Positions 9,091-17,477 of a DNA stretch of 64,000 bases are shown in pieces; the stretch's first letter is position 1, and each line of letters begins with the position of its first letter. Below the pieces are notes generated by a model. It made no database searches and was not told the origin of the DNA. It saw nothing but the letters and a program-made list of their open reading frames with translations. The DNA lies in assembly GCA_009702045.1 (NCBI GenBank), contig WLIV01000004.1, forward strand, positions 1 through 64,000, written 5' to 3'. Origin of the DNA: Actinomycetota bacterium. Lineage in GTDB: Bacteria; Actinomycetota; Acidimicrobiia; Acidimicrobiales; Ilumatobacteraceae. A program made the position numbers and the translations under genes.

Positions 9091-10454
9091 CACGTCACCT
9101 CCTGGAAACTCACCATGAAGCGGGCGCCACCGCCAGGTCGATCCTCGACCCACGCTTCGCCGCCGTGCGCTTGCGCATGTTCGGCCACGAGCGCGAGGCC
9201 AAGCCCGGTACCCACTCGGTGCCGTGCAGCACTCCCGCGGGCGAACCGTTCGAAGATGCGCGAACGTTCGCCTCGCGCCACACCTGGCCCCGCGTCTTCG
9301 ACGCCGAGCACCATCGTCGTGCGGCCGCGCAGTTCGGCGAACACGCGTACCGGTGATCCACCATGTTCGCGAGCGTTTTCCAACAAGTTGGCAAGGATGC
9401 GTTCGAAACGCAGTTTGTCCAGACGTACAAGCGTTGGGACCTTGGCGGAGATGTCGATCGGTACCTCGCCAAAGCCGTAGCGCTGAGCGATTCGTGGGAT
9501 CAGCTCGCGGGGGTTGATCTCCTCGCGGTTGAGTTCGCTGGACCCGGCGTCGATACGCGACAGCTCGAGCAGGTCCATCACCATGTGGTCGAAGCGTCGC
9601 ACTTGGCTGACCACCAGGTCGAGCGCCTGGCGGCTTCGTTCGGGCAGGTCTTCTCGGCGTCCGTCCAGCACCTCGACTGCCGCGGTGAGGGCGGTGATGG
9701 GGGAGCGCAGCTCATGGCTGACGTCGCTGGCGAAGCGGGCCTCTCGTTCGATGCGAGTCTGCACCGCGTCGGCCATCTCGTTGAATGAGCTTGCCAGTCG
9801 ATCGAGATCGGGGTCGTTCTCGGAAGGCATGCGGACGTCCAGCCCGCCGCTTGCAATCTCGCCCGCAGCGGTAGCCACGCGTGAAAGCGGACGCAGCAAA
9901 CGCCGGCTGGTCCAGGCGCCAGCGAATCCGGCGAAGAGGATGGTGACACCTGCGCCGACCAGCAAGGCCGTGGCGATCGCGCGCAGGTTGCTCTCAGTGC
10001 TGCCCATCGGGAAGGCCTCGAAGTACTGGGCGTCGGCCGCGGCGATGTTGATGCCGACGGCGACGTACGGCTCACCTTGGTACTCGTAGCGTTGCTGGCC
10101 GCTTCCGCCCTGACTGACCAGCGTGCTGAGTTCGATGGGGAACGAGGCCATCGAGTAGCGGGCATCGGCGGCGTACGGTCGGTTGTGAAGCAACAACACG
10201 GTGAAGCCGCCGCTCTCCGTGCGCAACGTGGCGACATCGAACCGGAGCTCGGTCAACAACTGATCGCGGACGGTCTTTGCATTGGCGAAGGCCTCGGTGC
10301 GTGCGGTCTGCTGGCGTTGATCGATCATGAACGAACGTGCTGTGGCGAAGGTGACAACCGCGAGCCCGAGGCTGGCCGTGAGCGCGGTGAGCGAGAAGAA
10401 GAACATCACGCGGGTGCGCAGGCGCAGGGTTCGTTTTCGGCGCGGCGTGTTCAT
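9090..10454 (-). CDS. Sensor histidine kinase (MtrB-like)
   Basis: Membrane sensor kinase of 454 aa. There is a transmembrane helix near residues 13-35, an extracytoplasmic sensor of about 120 residues, and a second helix around 155-180, followed by HAMP (RRLLRPLSRVATAAGEIASG). Next is HisKA with the phosphoacceptor His in FASDVSHELRSPITAL, then HATPase_c with N-box NLLENAREHG and G-boxes VEDAGPGV and GTGLGLALV. It precedes the GerMN lipoprotein with a one-base overlap. The likely cognate regulator is the divergent OmpR-type gene 247 bp away. That gap contains no gene, and I could not identify a clear regulator site in it. Confidence 0.88.
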   Translation of the reverse strand: MNTPRRKRTLRLRTRVMFFFSLTALTASLGLAVVTFATARSFMIDQRQQTARTEAFANAKTVRDQLLTELRFDVATLRTESGGFTVLLLHNRPYAADARYSMASFPIELSTLVSQGGSGQQRYEYQGEPYVAVGINIAAADAQYFEAFPMGSTESNLRAIATALLVGAGVTILFAGFAGAWTSRRLLRPLSRVATAAGEIASGGLDVRMPSENDPDLDRLASSFNEMADAVQTRIEREARFASDVSHELRSPITALTAAVEVLDGRREDLPERSRQALDLVVSQVRRFDHMVMDLLELSRIDAGSSELNREEINPRELIPRIAQRYGFGEVPIDISAKVPTLVRLDKLRFERILANLLENAREHGGSPVRVFAELRGRTTMVLGVEDAGPGVARGERSRIFERFARGSAARHRVGTGLGLALVAEHAQAHGGEAWVEDRPGGGARFMVSFQEVT

Positions 10455-10701
10455 TGGGCATCAGTCTGGCGTACGAATGGCGTGTTGGCCGACGCGCTCG
10501 TGTCGAGCTGGCTCGTACACCACGTGATGGGACTCGCCGCTGCTGTCCGCATGTTCACCGCTGCCGGTGAGGCACCAGGGGGAGGAAGGTACCCCACCGG
10601 GACAGCGTGAACACCCACAGACTGCATGACGAATGTGACGGTACGACGCTCGCAGTGTGCGATTTCTGTAACAGATCAGAACCATCGGGCAAGATGGTGG
10701 C

Positions 10702-11388
10702 GTGACCTCACTGTTGTTCATCGAAGATGACGATGCCATCCGAATGGCATTGAAGATGGCGCTGGAGGATGAGGGCTACGAGGTGCGCGAAGCACCCGAT
10801 GGCCGTTCCGGTCTCGCGGCGTTTGTCGAGCACGAACCCGACCTTGTTCTGCTCGACCTTCGTCTGCCCGATCTGTCGGGTTTCGAGGTGTGCCGCGCTC
10901 TGCGCTCGAACAGCATCGTTCCAATCATCATTGTGAGTGCACAGACGGACACGTACGACTTGGTGGCTGGGCTGGAAGCTGGTGCTGACGACTACGTCAC
11001 GAAGCCAGTCGTTCCTAAGGAGTTGGCCGCGCGCATTCGGGCGGCACTCCGCCGCGTGCACCTTCACGAGGCAACTCCGGCGTCGTCAGCGACGAGCCGG
11101 TTCGGTGATGTCGAACTGCGGCGCGAACAGGGCATCGTGCTCAAGGCCGGACAAGAGCTGAATCTCACTAAGACCGAGTACCGACTGCTCTGCGAGTTCG
11201 CCGACCACGCCAACATGGTGCTCTCGCGAGATCAGCTGCTGGAGCGTGTGTGGGGCTACGAGTACCTCGGCGACAGTCGCCTGGTGGATGCTCACGTGCG
11301 TCGCCTGCGCGTGAAGGTGGAGGATCAACCGGACGAACCGAAGCTGATCGTCACGGCTCGCGGTATCGGTTACCGCTTACTGGCCTGA
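10702..11388 (+). CDS. OmpR-family response regulator
   Basis: Two-domain DNA-binding regulator of 228 aa. The receiver domain (about 1-118) has acidic residues EDDD at 7-10, the phosphoacceptor Asp in LVLLDLRLPD and the conserved Lys in DDYVTKPV. The winged-helix Trans_reg_C domain follows (LTKTEYRLLCEF, RDQLLERVWG, DAHVRRLRVKVE, GIGYRL). The start is GTG. It is divergent from the sensor kinase, an arrangement unlike the usual regulator-then-kinase operon, and converges with the AtuA-like gene with six bases between stops. Confidence 0.88.
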   Translation: MTSLLFIEDDDAIRMALKMALEDEGYEVREAPDGRSGLAAFVEHEPDLVLLDLRLPDLSGFEVCRALRSNSIVPIIIVSAQTDTYDLVAGLEAGADDYVTKPVVPKELAARIRAALRRVHLHEATPASSATSRFGDVELRREQGIVLKAGQELNLTKTEYRLLCEFADHANMVLSRDQLLERVWGYEYLGDSRLVDAHVRRLRVKVEDQPDEPKLIVTARGIGYRLLA

Positions 11389-11394
11389 GCCGGG

Positions 11395-13155
11395 TCAGCC
11401 GCCCCAGACGCGACTGCGCAGGTACTCACCGAGTCCCTTGGCCTGCGCGTCGAATGCGGTGCTGGAAGCAACACCTTCCCCGAGCAGGCCGACGATCACG
11501 AAGTTCAGCGCGTGCAGGTTGGGCAGTTCGTAGCGACGCACTTCCAAGTCGGCGGCTTCCGGCAGGAGCGGCTTCAACGCGTCCACGGTGAGGTGCGCTG
11601 CGAGCCAGGCATAGCCGTGCGCGTCGCGTGCCCAGATCCCGACGTTGGCGTTGCCACCCTTGTCACCGCTGCGCGCCGCGAAGTAGGAGCCGAGCGCCTC
11701 GCCGACCTTCGGCCCACGCGGCTCTGCTGTGCTCGCTACTGCCGTGTCCTGGCTCTGTGTCATGCCCGTGGCCACGTGCGACCGTGGTGGCGGGCTGACA
11801 GCGAGCCGGGAGTGGTCGGGGAGGACGACGATTTCGTGGACGTGCTCGATGGGTACGAGGGCCGGCCAGTAGACACCGTACGACTGGGCGTCGGACGGCC
11901 CGCCGGTGCCGAAGAAGCCGGGATAGTTGGCGAGTGCGAGTTCGATGGCGGCACCGCTGAAGGCCTTGCCCACCAGCTTCTCGTCACTGCTCTTCACCGT
12001 GATGTGCAGACGGCCCGAGGCCTGTTCCTGCGTTGGTGCATCGGACGGGGCGGGAACGACGCGCACATCGACTTCGTCAAATCGATCACGTCCTCCAATC
12101 CGGCGGAACAGCGCGTCGGTGAGCCACTCGGCCTTGCGTTGCTGGTCGAGTCCTGTGAGCACGAACGTCATCCGATTACGGAAGCCGCCTTCAAGGTTCA
12201 GACAGACTTTCGCCATCGCAGGGGCAGCGAGCCCCTTCACGCCGCTGAGGCTGACGCGGTCGGATCCGTGGTCCGTGACGCGAATCGTGTCGAACCGGGC
12301 GACGACATCGGGGTTGGGGTATTCCGCTGGGCCGATCTCGTACAGCAACTGCGCGGTGACGGTGCCGGTGTTCACCACGCCGCCGGTGCCGTCGTGTTTG
12401 GTGATGATGGATGAGCCGTCAGCGGCAACCTCGGCGATGGGGAAGCCGAGCGGCAGCGCAGGGTCGGGGATCTCTTCGAACCACGAGTAGTTACCGCCAG
12501 TGGCCTGAGTGCCGCATTCGATCACGTGCCCGGCCACGACGGCACCGGCCAGAGCGTCCAAGTTGTCGCGTTGCCAGTCGTGCCACCAGGCCGCGGCGCC
12601 AACGACGAGCGCTGCATCGGTGACCCGCGGACACACGACGACGTCGGCGCCTGCACGGAGGGCTTCGGCAATACCCCATCCACCGAGGTACGCATTGGCC
12701 GTGACGGGTTGGCCCGTCAGCGGCGCAGCCGTGTCGAGATGATTCAGGTGCGGCCGGAGCTCCTCAATGCGCGGCATCAGATCGTCGCCCTCGATGTACG
12801 CCACCTTCACGTTCAACCCCAACGCCTCGGCGATGAGCTGCACCTTTTCGGCGCATCCGGCAGGGTTCAGGCCGCCGGCGTTGGTGACGACCTTGATCCC
12901 CTTCGCGACGCACAGACCCAACACCTGTTGCATCTGCAACAGGAACGTGCCGGCGTACCCCGCCTCTGGATTGCGCAGCCGCTGCTTGTGCAGGATCAGC
13001 ATCGTCAGTTCGGCCAACCAGTCGCCGGTGAGCACATCAATGGGACGCTCGCCGCCGCCTTCCACCATCTCCTTCGCAGCAGACAAGCGGTCGCCGAAAA
13101 ACCCCGAGCAGTTGGCAATGCGCACCGCCCGTCGCGGGTCAGTGCCGGCGCTCAT
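11395..13155 (-). CDS. AtuA-like (DUF1446) protein
   Basis: Protein of 586 aa matching the acyclic-terpene-utilisation AtuA family. The N-terminal core (about 10-450) includes IANCSGFFGDRLSAAKEMV, VTNAGGLNPAGC, EALRAGADVVVCPRVTDAAL and CGTQATGGNYSWF. The C-terminal AtuA-like ferredoxin-fold domain includes LGSYFAARSGDKGGNANVG. AtuA is required for citronellol/geraniol catabolism in Pseudomonas, but its reaction is not settled. It is the last gene of the operon, and its start overlaps the carboxylase stop by four bases. Confidence 0.85.
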   Translation of the reverse strand: MSAGTDPRRAVRIANCSGFFGDRLSAAKEMVEGGGERPIDVLTGDWLAELTMLILHKQRLRNPEAGYAGTFLLQMQQVLGLCVAKGIKVVTNAGGLNPAGCAEKVQLIAEALGLNVKVAYIEGDDLMPRIEELRPHLNHLDTAAPLTGQPVTANAYLGGWGIAEALRAGADVVVCPRVTDAALVVGAAAWWHDWQRDNLDALAGAVVAGHVIECGTQATGGNYSWFEEIPDPALPLGFPIAEVAADGSSIITKHDGTGGVVNTGTVTAQLLYEIGPAEYPNPDVVARFDTIRVTDHGSDRVSLSGVKGLAAPAMAKVCLNLEGGFRNRMTFVLTGLDQQRKAEWLTDALFRRIGGRDRFDEVDVRVVPAPSDAPTQEQASGRLHITVKSSDEKLVGKAFSGAAIELALANYPGFFGTGGPSDAQSYGVYWPALVPIEHVHEIVVLPDHSRLAVSPPPRSHVATGMTQSQDTAVASTAEPRGPKVGEALGSYFAARSGDKGGNANVGIWARDAHGYAWLAAHLTVDALKPLLPEAADLEVRRYELPNLHALNFVIVGLLGEGVASSTAFDAQAKGLGEYLRSRVWGG

Positions 13156-15074
13156 GAGGGGTCGACCTTGAGTAAAGGCTGTCCGCCGTCGAGCTGCTGG
13201 CCGGTCTGCACGAACACCTCGGCGATCACACCGGCGTGGGGTGCCACCACCTGATGCTCCATCTTCATCGCCTCGATGAACAGCAGCGCCTGACCTGCCA
13301 CCACGCTGTCGCCGGCGCTCACCAGTAGGCGCACGATCTTGCCAGGCATCGGGGCGACGGTTGATCCGGCGCGGCCGGCGTCGTCGGGCGACACGAACAT
13401 GGGTGGCACGGTGAAGGTGAAGCGGCCGTGTGAGGCGAACACCTCGCCACCGTGCACGGTGACCGCGGTGTTGGCAACGGCATCGCGCACGGCTGTGTCG
13501 ACCTCGATGGGCGTGCCATCCACCACGAGTTGCTGCAACACATCAGCGCGATCGAAGCGGTACTCAACGACCTGCTCGACAGGTTCGGCGCTGCCACGCA
13601 GGAGCGGCTGTCGATGCAGCTGCGAAGCGTTGTTGCGCCAACCCGTTGGGAACCGGCCACGACGGGATGCAGCGACCGCGAGCGCCGCCGCCGCGATGGT
13701 GACCGCGTTCGGCGCTGGTGTGGTGCCGAGGTCGTGCCGGTCCAGCCAACCGGTGTCGATACCAGCGCCAGGGGCGTCGAGTTCGGTCCAGCGTGACAAC
13801 AGGTCGATCAACAGTTCCCGGTTCGTGACCGGGCCGTGCAGGGTGGCACCGGACAGTGCCTTGACCAACCGTCGGGCGGCCTCAGCACGGGTGCTGCCGT
13901 GGGCGATCAGCTTGGCGATCATCGAGTCGTAGTAGGGAGGCACTTCGCTGCCGGATTCGATCGCGTTGTCCACTCGCACGCCGGGTACCGAGCCGAAGTC
14001 GACCTCGTGAAATGTTCCTGAGCTGGGCAGATACCCGCAGTATGGGTCTTCGGCGCACAACCGCACCTCGATTGCATGGCCCCGTAGAGGCACGGCGACG
14101 AGCAACTCTGCGGGGATCGCGTGCCCCTCGGCGATGGACACTTGCAGGGCCACGAGATCGACACCGGTGACCAGTTCGGTCACCGGGTGCTCCACCTGCA
14201 GTCGGGTGTTCATCTCCAGGAACCAGAACCCGCCAGCCGCGTCGAGCAGGAACTCGACGGTTCCCGCGCCCACGTAGCTGACCGCCGCGGCTGCGGCGAC
14301 CGCCGCGGCCTCCATCCTCAGGCGCAGGTGCGCGTCGAGCGCTGGTGAGGGCGCCTCTTCGAGCACCTTCTGGTGGCGTCGCTGCAAGGTGCAGTCGCGT
14401 TCGTGCAGGGCGATGACGTTGCTGTGTGTGTCGGCAAGGACCTGAATCTCGACGTGTCGGGCACCCTCGAGGTACCGCTCGACGAACACGGTGCTGTCGC
14501 CGAATGCGGAGGCTGCTTCGCGCTGGGCACCGGCGACTGCGTCGTCGAGTGCGGCGGCGTCACGCACGATGCGCATGCCGCGACCACCGCCGCCCGCCGA
14601 TGCCTTCACCAGTGCAGGCAAGCCGATCTGTTCGAGGGTTTCGACGGTGTTGTCGGGGACGACGGGAACGCCGTGTTCGCGCATCAACTTCTTGGCAGCG
14701 ATCTTTGAGCCCATCGCGGCGATCGCCCCCGGCGGTGGTCCGATCCACACCAATCCGGCGTCGAGCACTTGTTGGGCGAAGGCTGCGTTCTCGGAGAGAA
14801 AGCCGTATCCGGGATGGATCGCATCGGCGCCAGCCTGTAGCGCCGCGGCGATCAGCAGGTCGCTGCGCAGATAGGTGTCGATGGATGCGGTGCCGGGCAG
14901 ACGCACCGAACGGTCCGCCTCGCGGACGAACGGAGCGTGCTCATCGGCGTCGCTGAACACGGCGACCGAATCGATCGCCAGTTCGCGGCATGTGCGCATG
15001 ACTCGCCGGGCGATCTCGCCGCGATTGGCCACGAGGATGCAGGTGATGGGGCGTGCAGGGTTCATGGTCATCAC
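13152..15074 (-). CDS. Acyl-CoA carboxylase, biotin carboxylase/BCCP subunit
   Basis: Fused biotin carboxylase and biotin carrier subunit of 640 aa. The N-terminal ATP-grasp carboxylase shows VANRGEIARRVMRT, the glycine-rich KASAGGGGRGMRIV and ERDCTLQRRHQKVLEEAPSP. The C-terminal BCCP domain carries the biotinylation site EAMKMEH (Lys near residue 605). With the adjacent carboxyltransferase it should carboxylate an acyl-CoA. Candidate substrates for this family are 3-methylcrotonyl-, geranyl-, propionyl- or acetyl-CoA. The AtuA neighbour raises the geranyl-CoA option but does not prove it. It overlaps both neighbours by four bases. Confidence 0.92.
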   Translation of the reverse strand: MMTMNPARPITCILVANRGEIARRVMRTCRELAIDSVAVFSDADEHAPFVREADRSVRLPGTASIDTYLRSDLLIAAALQAGADAIHPGYGFLSENAAFAQQVLDAGLVWIGPPPGAIAAMGSKIAAKKLMREHGVPVVPDNTVETLEQIGLPALVKASAGGGGRGMRIVRDAAALDDAVAGAQREAASAFGDSTVFVERYLEGARHVEIQVLADTHSNVIALHERDCTLQRRHQKVLEEAPSPALDAHLRLRMEAAAVAAAAAVSYVGAGTVEFLLDAAGGFWFLEMNTRLQVEHPVTELVTGVDLVALQVSIAEGHAIPAELLVAVPLRGHAIEVRLCAEDPYCGYLPSSGTFHEVDFGSVPGVRVDNAIESGSEVPPYYDSMIAKLIAHGSTRAEAARRLVKALSGATLHGPVTNRELLIDLLSRWTELDAPGAGIDTGWLDRHDLGTTPAPNAVTIAAAALAVAASRRGRFPTGWRNNASQLHRQPLLRGSAEPVEQVVEYRFDRADVLQQLVVDGTPIEVDTAVRDAVANTAVTVHGGEVFASHGRFTFTVPPMFVSPDDAGRAGSTVAPMPGKIVRLLVSAGDSVVAGQALLFIEAMKMEHQVVAPHAGVIAEVFVQTGQQLDGGQPLLKVDPS

Positions 15075-16669
15075 ATCCGGAACACGCCGTAGCCGCGTGT
15101 GCCCTCGATGGGTTGGTTATCGATCACGCTGAGGCAGATGCCCAGCACAGTGCGAGTGTCGCGCGGGTCGATGATTCCGTCGTCATAGACCTTCCCGGTC
15201 ATGAACATCGCCAGCGATTCACGTTCGATCTGGTCCTCGACGAGCTGGCGGAGGCCGGCGTCGGCTTCCTCGTCGAACGGTTTGCCCATCGACGCTGCCG
15301 ACTCACGGGCGACGATGCTCATCACACCAGCCAGTTGAGCCGGACCCATCACGGCACTCTTCGCGTTCGGCCAGGCGAAGAGAAACCGTGGCCCGAATGC
15401 TCGTCCGCACATCCCGTAGTTGCCGGCGCCGTACGAGGCGGCCATGTTGATCGTGAGGTGGGGGACTCGGCTGTTGGAGACGGCGTTGATCATCTTCGAG
15501 CCGTCCTTGATGATGCCCCGCTGTTCGAACTCCTTGCCCACCATGTAGCCGGTGGTGTTCTGCAGAAAGACCAGCGGAGTATCGATCTGGTTGGCGAGTT
15601 GGATGAACTGGGCCGCCTTCTCGCTCTCCTCGCTGAACAGGACCCCGTGGTGGTTGGCGAGAATGCCGATGGGGTAGCCGTGCAACTCGGCGAAGCCGGT
15701 GACGAGCGATGTGCCGTACAGCGGCTTGAACTCGTCGAAGTCGCTGTCGTCGACGACGCGGGCGATCACGTCGCGCGGATCGAACGGCACCTTCGGGTCG
15801 GCGCTGGGGATACCCAACAGTTGGTCGGGGTCGTACTTCGGCGGTCGCCCCGGCCCGCGAGGCCCCGGACCGCGTTTGCGTTGGTTCAGCCGCTTCACCA
15901 CCTGGCGCCCGAGCCGGATGGCATCGAGTTCGTCGAGCGCGAAGTAGTCGGCCAGACCGCTGATCCGGGCATGCATCTCGGCGCCGCCAAGGCTCTCGTC
16001 ATCACTGTCTTCGCCGGTGGCCATCTTCACCAGCGGCGGTCCACCGAGGAACACTTTGGAACGTTCCTTGATCATCACCACGTAGTCGCTCATACCTGGC
16101 ACGTACGCGCCGCCGGCGGTGGAGTTGCCGAACACGATCGAGACCTGTGGAATACCGGCGGCGGAGGCGTTGGTGATGTTGCGGAAGCTGGCGCCACCGG
16201 GGATGAAGATCTCGCTCTGTGTCGGCAGATCGGCGCCGCCGGACTCGGTGAGACCGATCACCGGCAGCCGGTTCTCGCGGGCGATCTCCGCTGCGCGCAG
16301 ACCCTTCTTCAACGTGAACGGGTTGCTGGCCCCGCCGCGCATTGTTGGGTCGCTGCCGGAGATCAGGCACTCGACACCCTCGACCACGCCGATGCCGGTG
16401 ACGCTTCCGGCTCCCACCGGGAAGGTACTTCCGTATGCCGCCAACGGCGACAGTTCGAGGAATGGTGAGTCGGGGTCGACCAGCGCTTCGATTCGCTCGC
16501 GGATCAGTAGCTTTCCGCGGGCCCGGTGGCGCGCAACGTACTTTTCGCCTCCGCCGAGATTGACCTTGGTGAGTTGTTCGTCATGCGCTGCGAGTTGTGC
16601 CGTCAACGACGCGCGGTTCTCCCGGTACGCGTCGCTGTGCTCATCGATGCGGTCGGGTAGCACAGGCAT
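15071..16669 (-). CDS. Acyl-CoA carboxylase, carboxyltransferase subunit
   Basis: Carboxyltransferase of 532 aa that moves the carboxyl group from biotin to an acyl-CoA. Family landmarks are the N-terminal ARHRARGKLLIRERIEAL and the oxyanion segments SGGADLPTQSEIF and STAGGAYVPGMSDYVVM. The C-terminal half shows ILANHHGVLFSEESEKAAQF, QNTTGYMVG, and ASYGAGNYGMCGRAFGPRFL. The pattern is of the methylcrotonyl/geranyl-CoA carboxylase beta-subunit type. A short basic, Pro/Gly-rich insert (RKRGPGPRGPGRPP, about 265-280) is unusual. The start lies one base after the enoyl-CoA hydratase stop. Confidence 0.9.
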   Translation of the reverse strand: MPVLPDRIDEHSDAYRENRASLTAQLAAHDEQLTKVNLGGGEKYVARHRARGKLLIRERIEALVDPDSPFLELSPLAAYGSTFPVGAGSVTGIGVVEGVECLISGSDPTMRGGASNPFTLKKGLRAAEIARENRLPVIGLTESGGADLPTQSEIFIPGGASFRNITNASAAGIPQVSIVFGNSTAGGAYVPGMSDYVVMIKERSKVFLGGPPLVKMATGEDSDDESLGGAEMHARISGLADYFALDELDAIRLGRQVVKRLNQRKRGPGPRGPGRPPKYDPDQLLGIPSADPKVPFDPRDVIARVVDDSDFDEFKPLYGTSLVTGFAELHGYPIGILANHHGVLFSEESEKAAQFIQLANQIDTPLVFLQNTTGYMVGKEFEQRGIIKDGSKMINAVSNSRVPHLTINMAASYGAGNYGMCGRAFGPRFLFAWPNAKSAVMGPAQLAGVMSIVARESAASMGKPFDEEADAGLRQLVEDQIERESLAMFMTGKVYDDGIIDPRDTRTVLGICLSVIDNQPIEGTRGYGVFRM

Positions 16670-16670
16670 C

Positions 16671-17432
16671 TCAGCACCCAGCTCCTGATAGGGATGCCCA
16701 CGATGGCGGTCGCTTCTCGATGAATGCGGTCATCCCCTCGGCCGCTTCAGGAGATCCGAACAGCGCTTCGCTGAGCGCCTGCATCTCGGCCATGTTCGGT
16801 GCAGCCTGCCGCAGCACGCGTTTGGTGGCCGCCACTGCACCTGGCGCACCGGCCAACACCCCCGCGATCAAGGTCTGCACTGTGGCGGCGACATCGTCGG
16901 TGACGTGCGTGACCAGGCCCATGTCGCGGGCGGCTTCGGCACCGAACGTCTCGCCGGTGAGGAACGGAGCGGCGAGCTTGGACCACGAGCAGCGGGCGAG
17001 GATCGGCACGCTGATCATCGCCGGGGCGACACCGATGCGCACCTCGGTGAACGCGAACGTGACCGTGCGGTTGACGACGACGAGGTCGCAGGCCGCCATC
17101 ACTCCGACACCACCGGCGCGCACACTTCCGTTGACGGCAGCGATGGTGGGCGCGGCGCACGAGGCCAAACGCTCCATCGCGTTGGCCATCGGGCCGTTCC
17201 CGGTAGGACCCGCCCCACGTTCTTTCAGGTCGGCACCAGCGCAGAACGCTGGTGCGGTATGCGTGAGCACCACCACCCGCACATCGTTCTGCTCGGCCCG
17301 GTCGAGCGCTACGTGCAGTTCACCGACTAGTTGTCGGGACAGCGCATTGCGGTTCGTCGGGGAGTCGAGCGTGATCGTCGCCACCCCGCCGTTCACCGTG
17401 CAGTGGACAAGCTCACCCGGTACATCACCCAT
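16671..17432 (-). CDS. Enoyl-CoA hydratase/isomerase family protein
   Basis: Crotonase-fold protein of 253 aa. It shows the N-terminal LDSPTNRNALSRQLV, the first oxyanion-hole segment HTAPAFCAGADLKERG and the second NGSVRAGGVGVMAACDLVV. It leads a four-gene operon with the two carboxylase subunits and the AtuA-like protein. By analogy to the Atu and Liu pathways it would hydrate the glutaconyl-CoA-type product of the carboxylase. An HMG-CoA-type lyase is absent from the window. A TACAGT box seven bases before the ATG marks a probable leaderless promoter for the operon. Confidence 0.85.
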   Translation of the reverse strand: MGDVPGELVHCTVNGGVATITLDSPTNRNALSRQLVGELHVALDRAEQNDVRVVVLTHTAPAFCAGADLKERGAGPTGNGPMANAMERLASCAAPTIAAVNGSVRAGGVGVMAACDLVVVNRTVTFAFTEVRIGVAPAMISVPILARCSWSKLAAPFLTGETFGAEAARDMGLVTHVTDDVAATVQTLIAGVLAGAPGAVAATKRVLRQAAPNMAEMQALSEALFGSPEAAEGMTAFIEKRPPSWASLSGAGC

Positions 17433-17477
17433 GTGGCCGACTGTAGACCCATCGGGTGCAGGTCGGCTCAGATGGCC

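Noticed and set aside
10455-10701. MtrA-type binding sites in the kinase/regulator gap
   Set aside because: Only isolated GTAACA-like and TGACG-like words are present, without a convincing paired arrangement.
15053-16468. Long plus-strand open frame opposite the carboxyltransferase
   Set aside because: It lies entirely antisense to a gene with clear motifs, shows no family features, and is explained by high GC suppressing stop codons.
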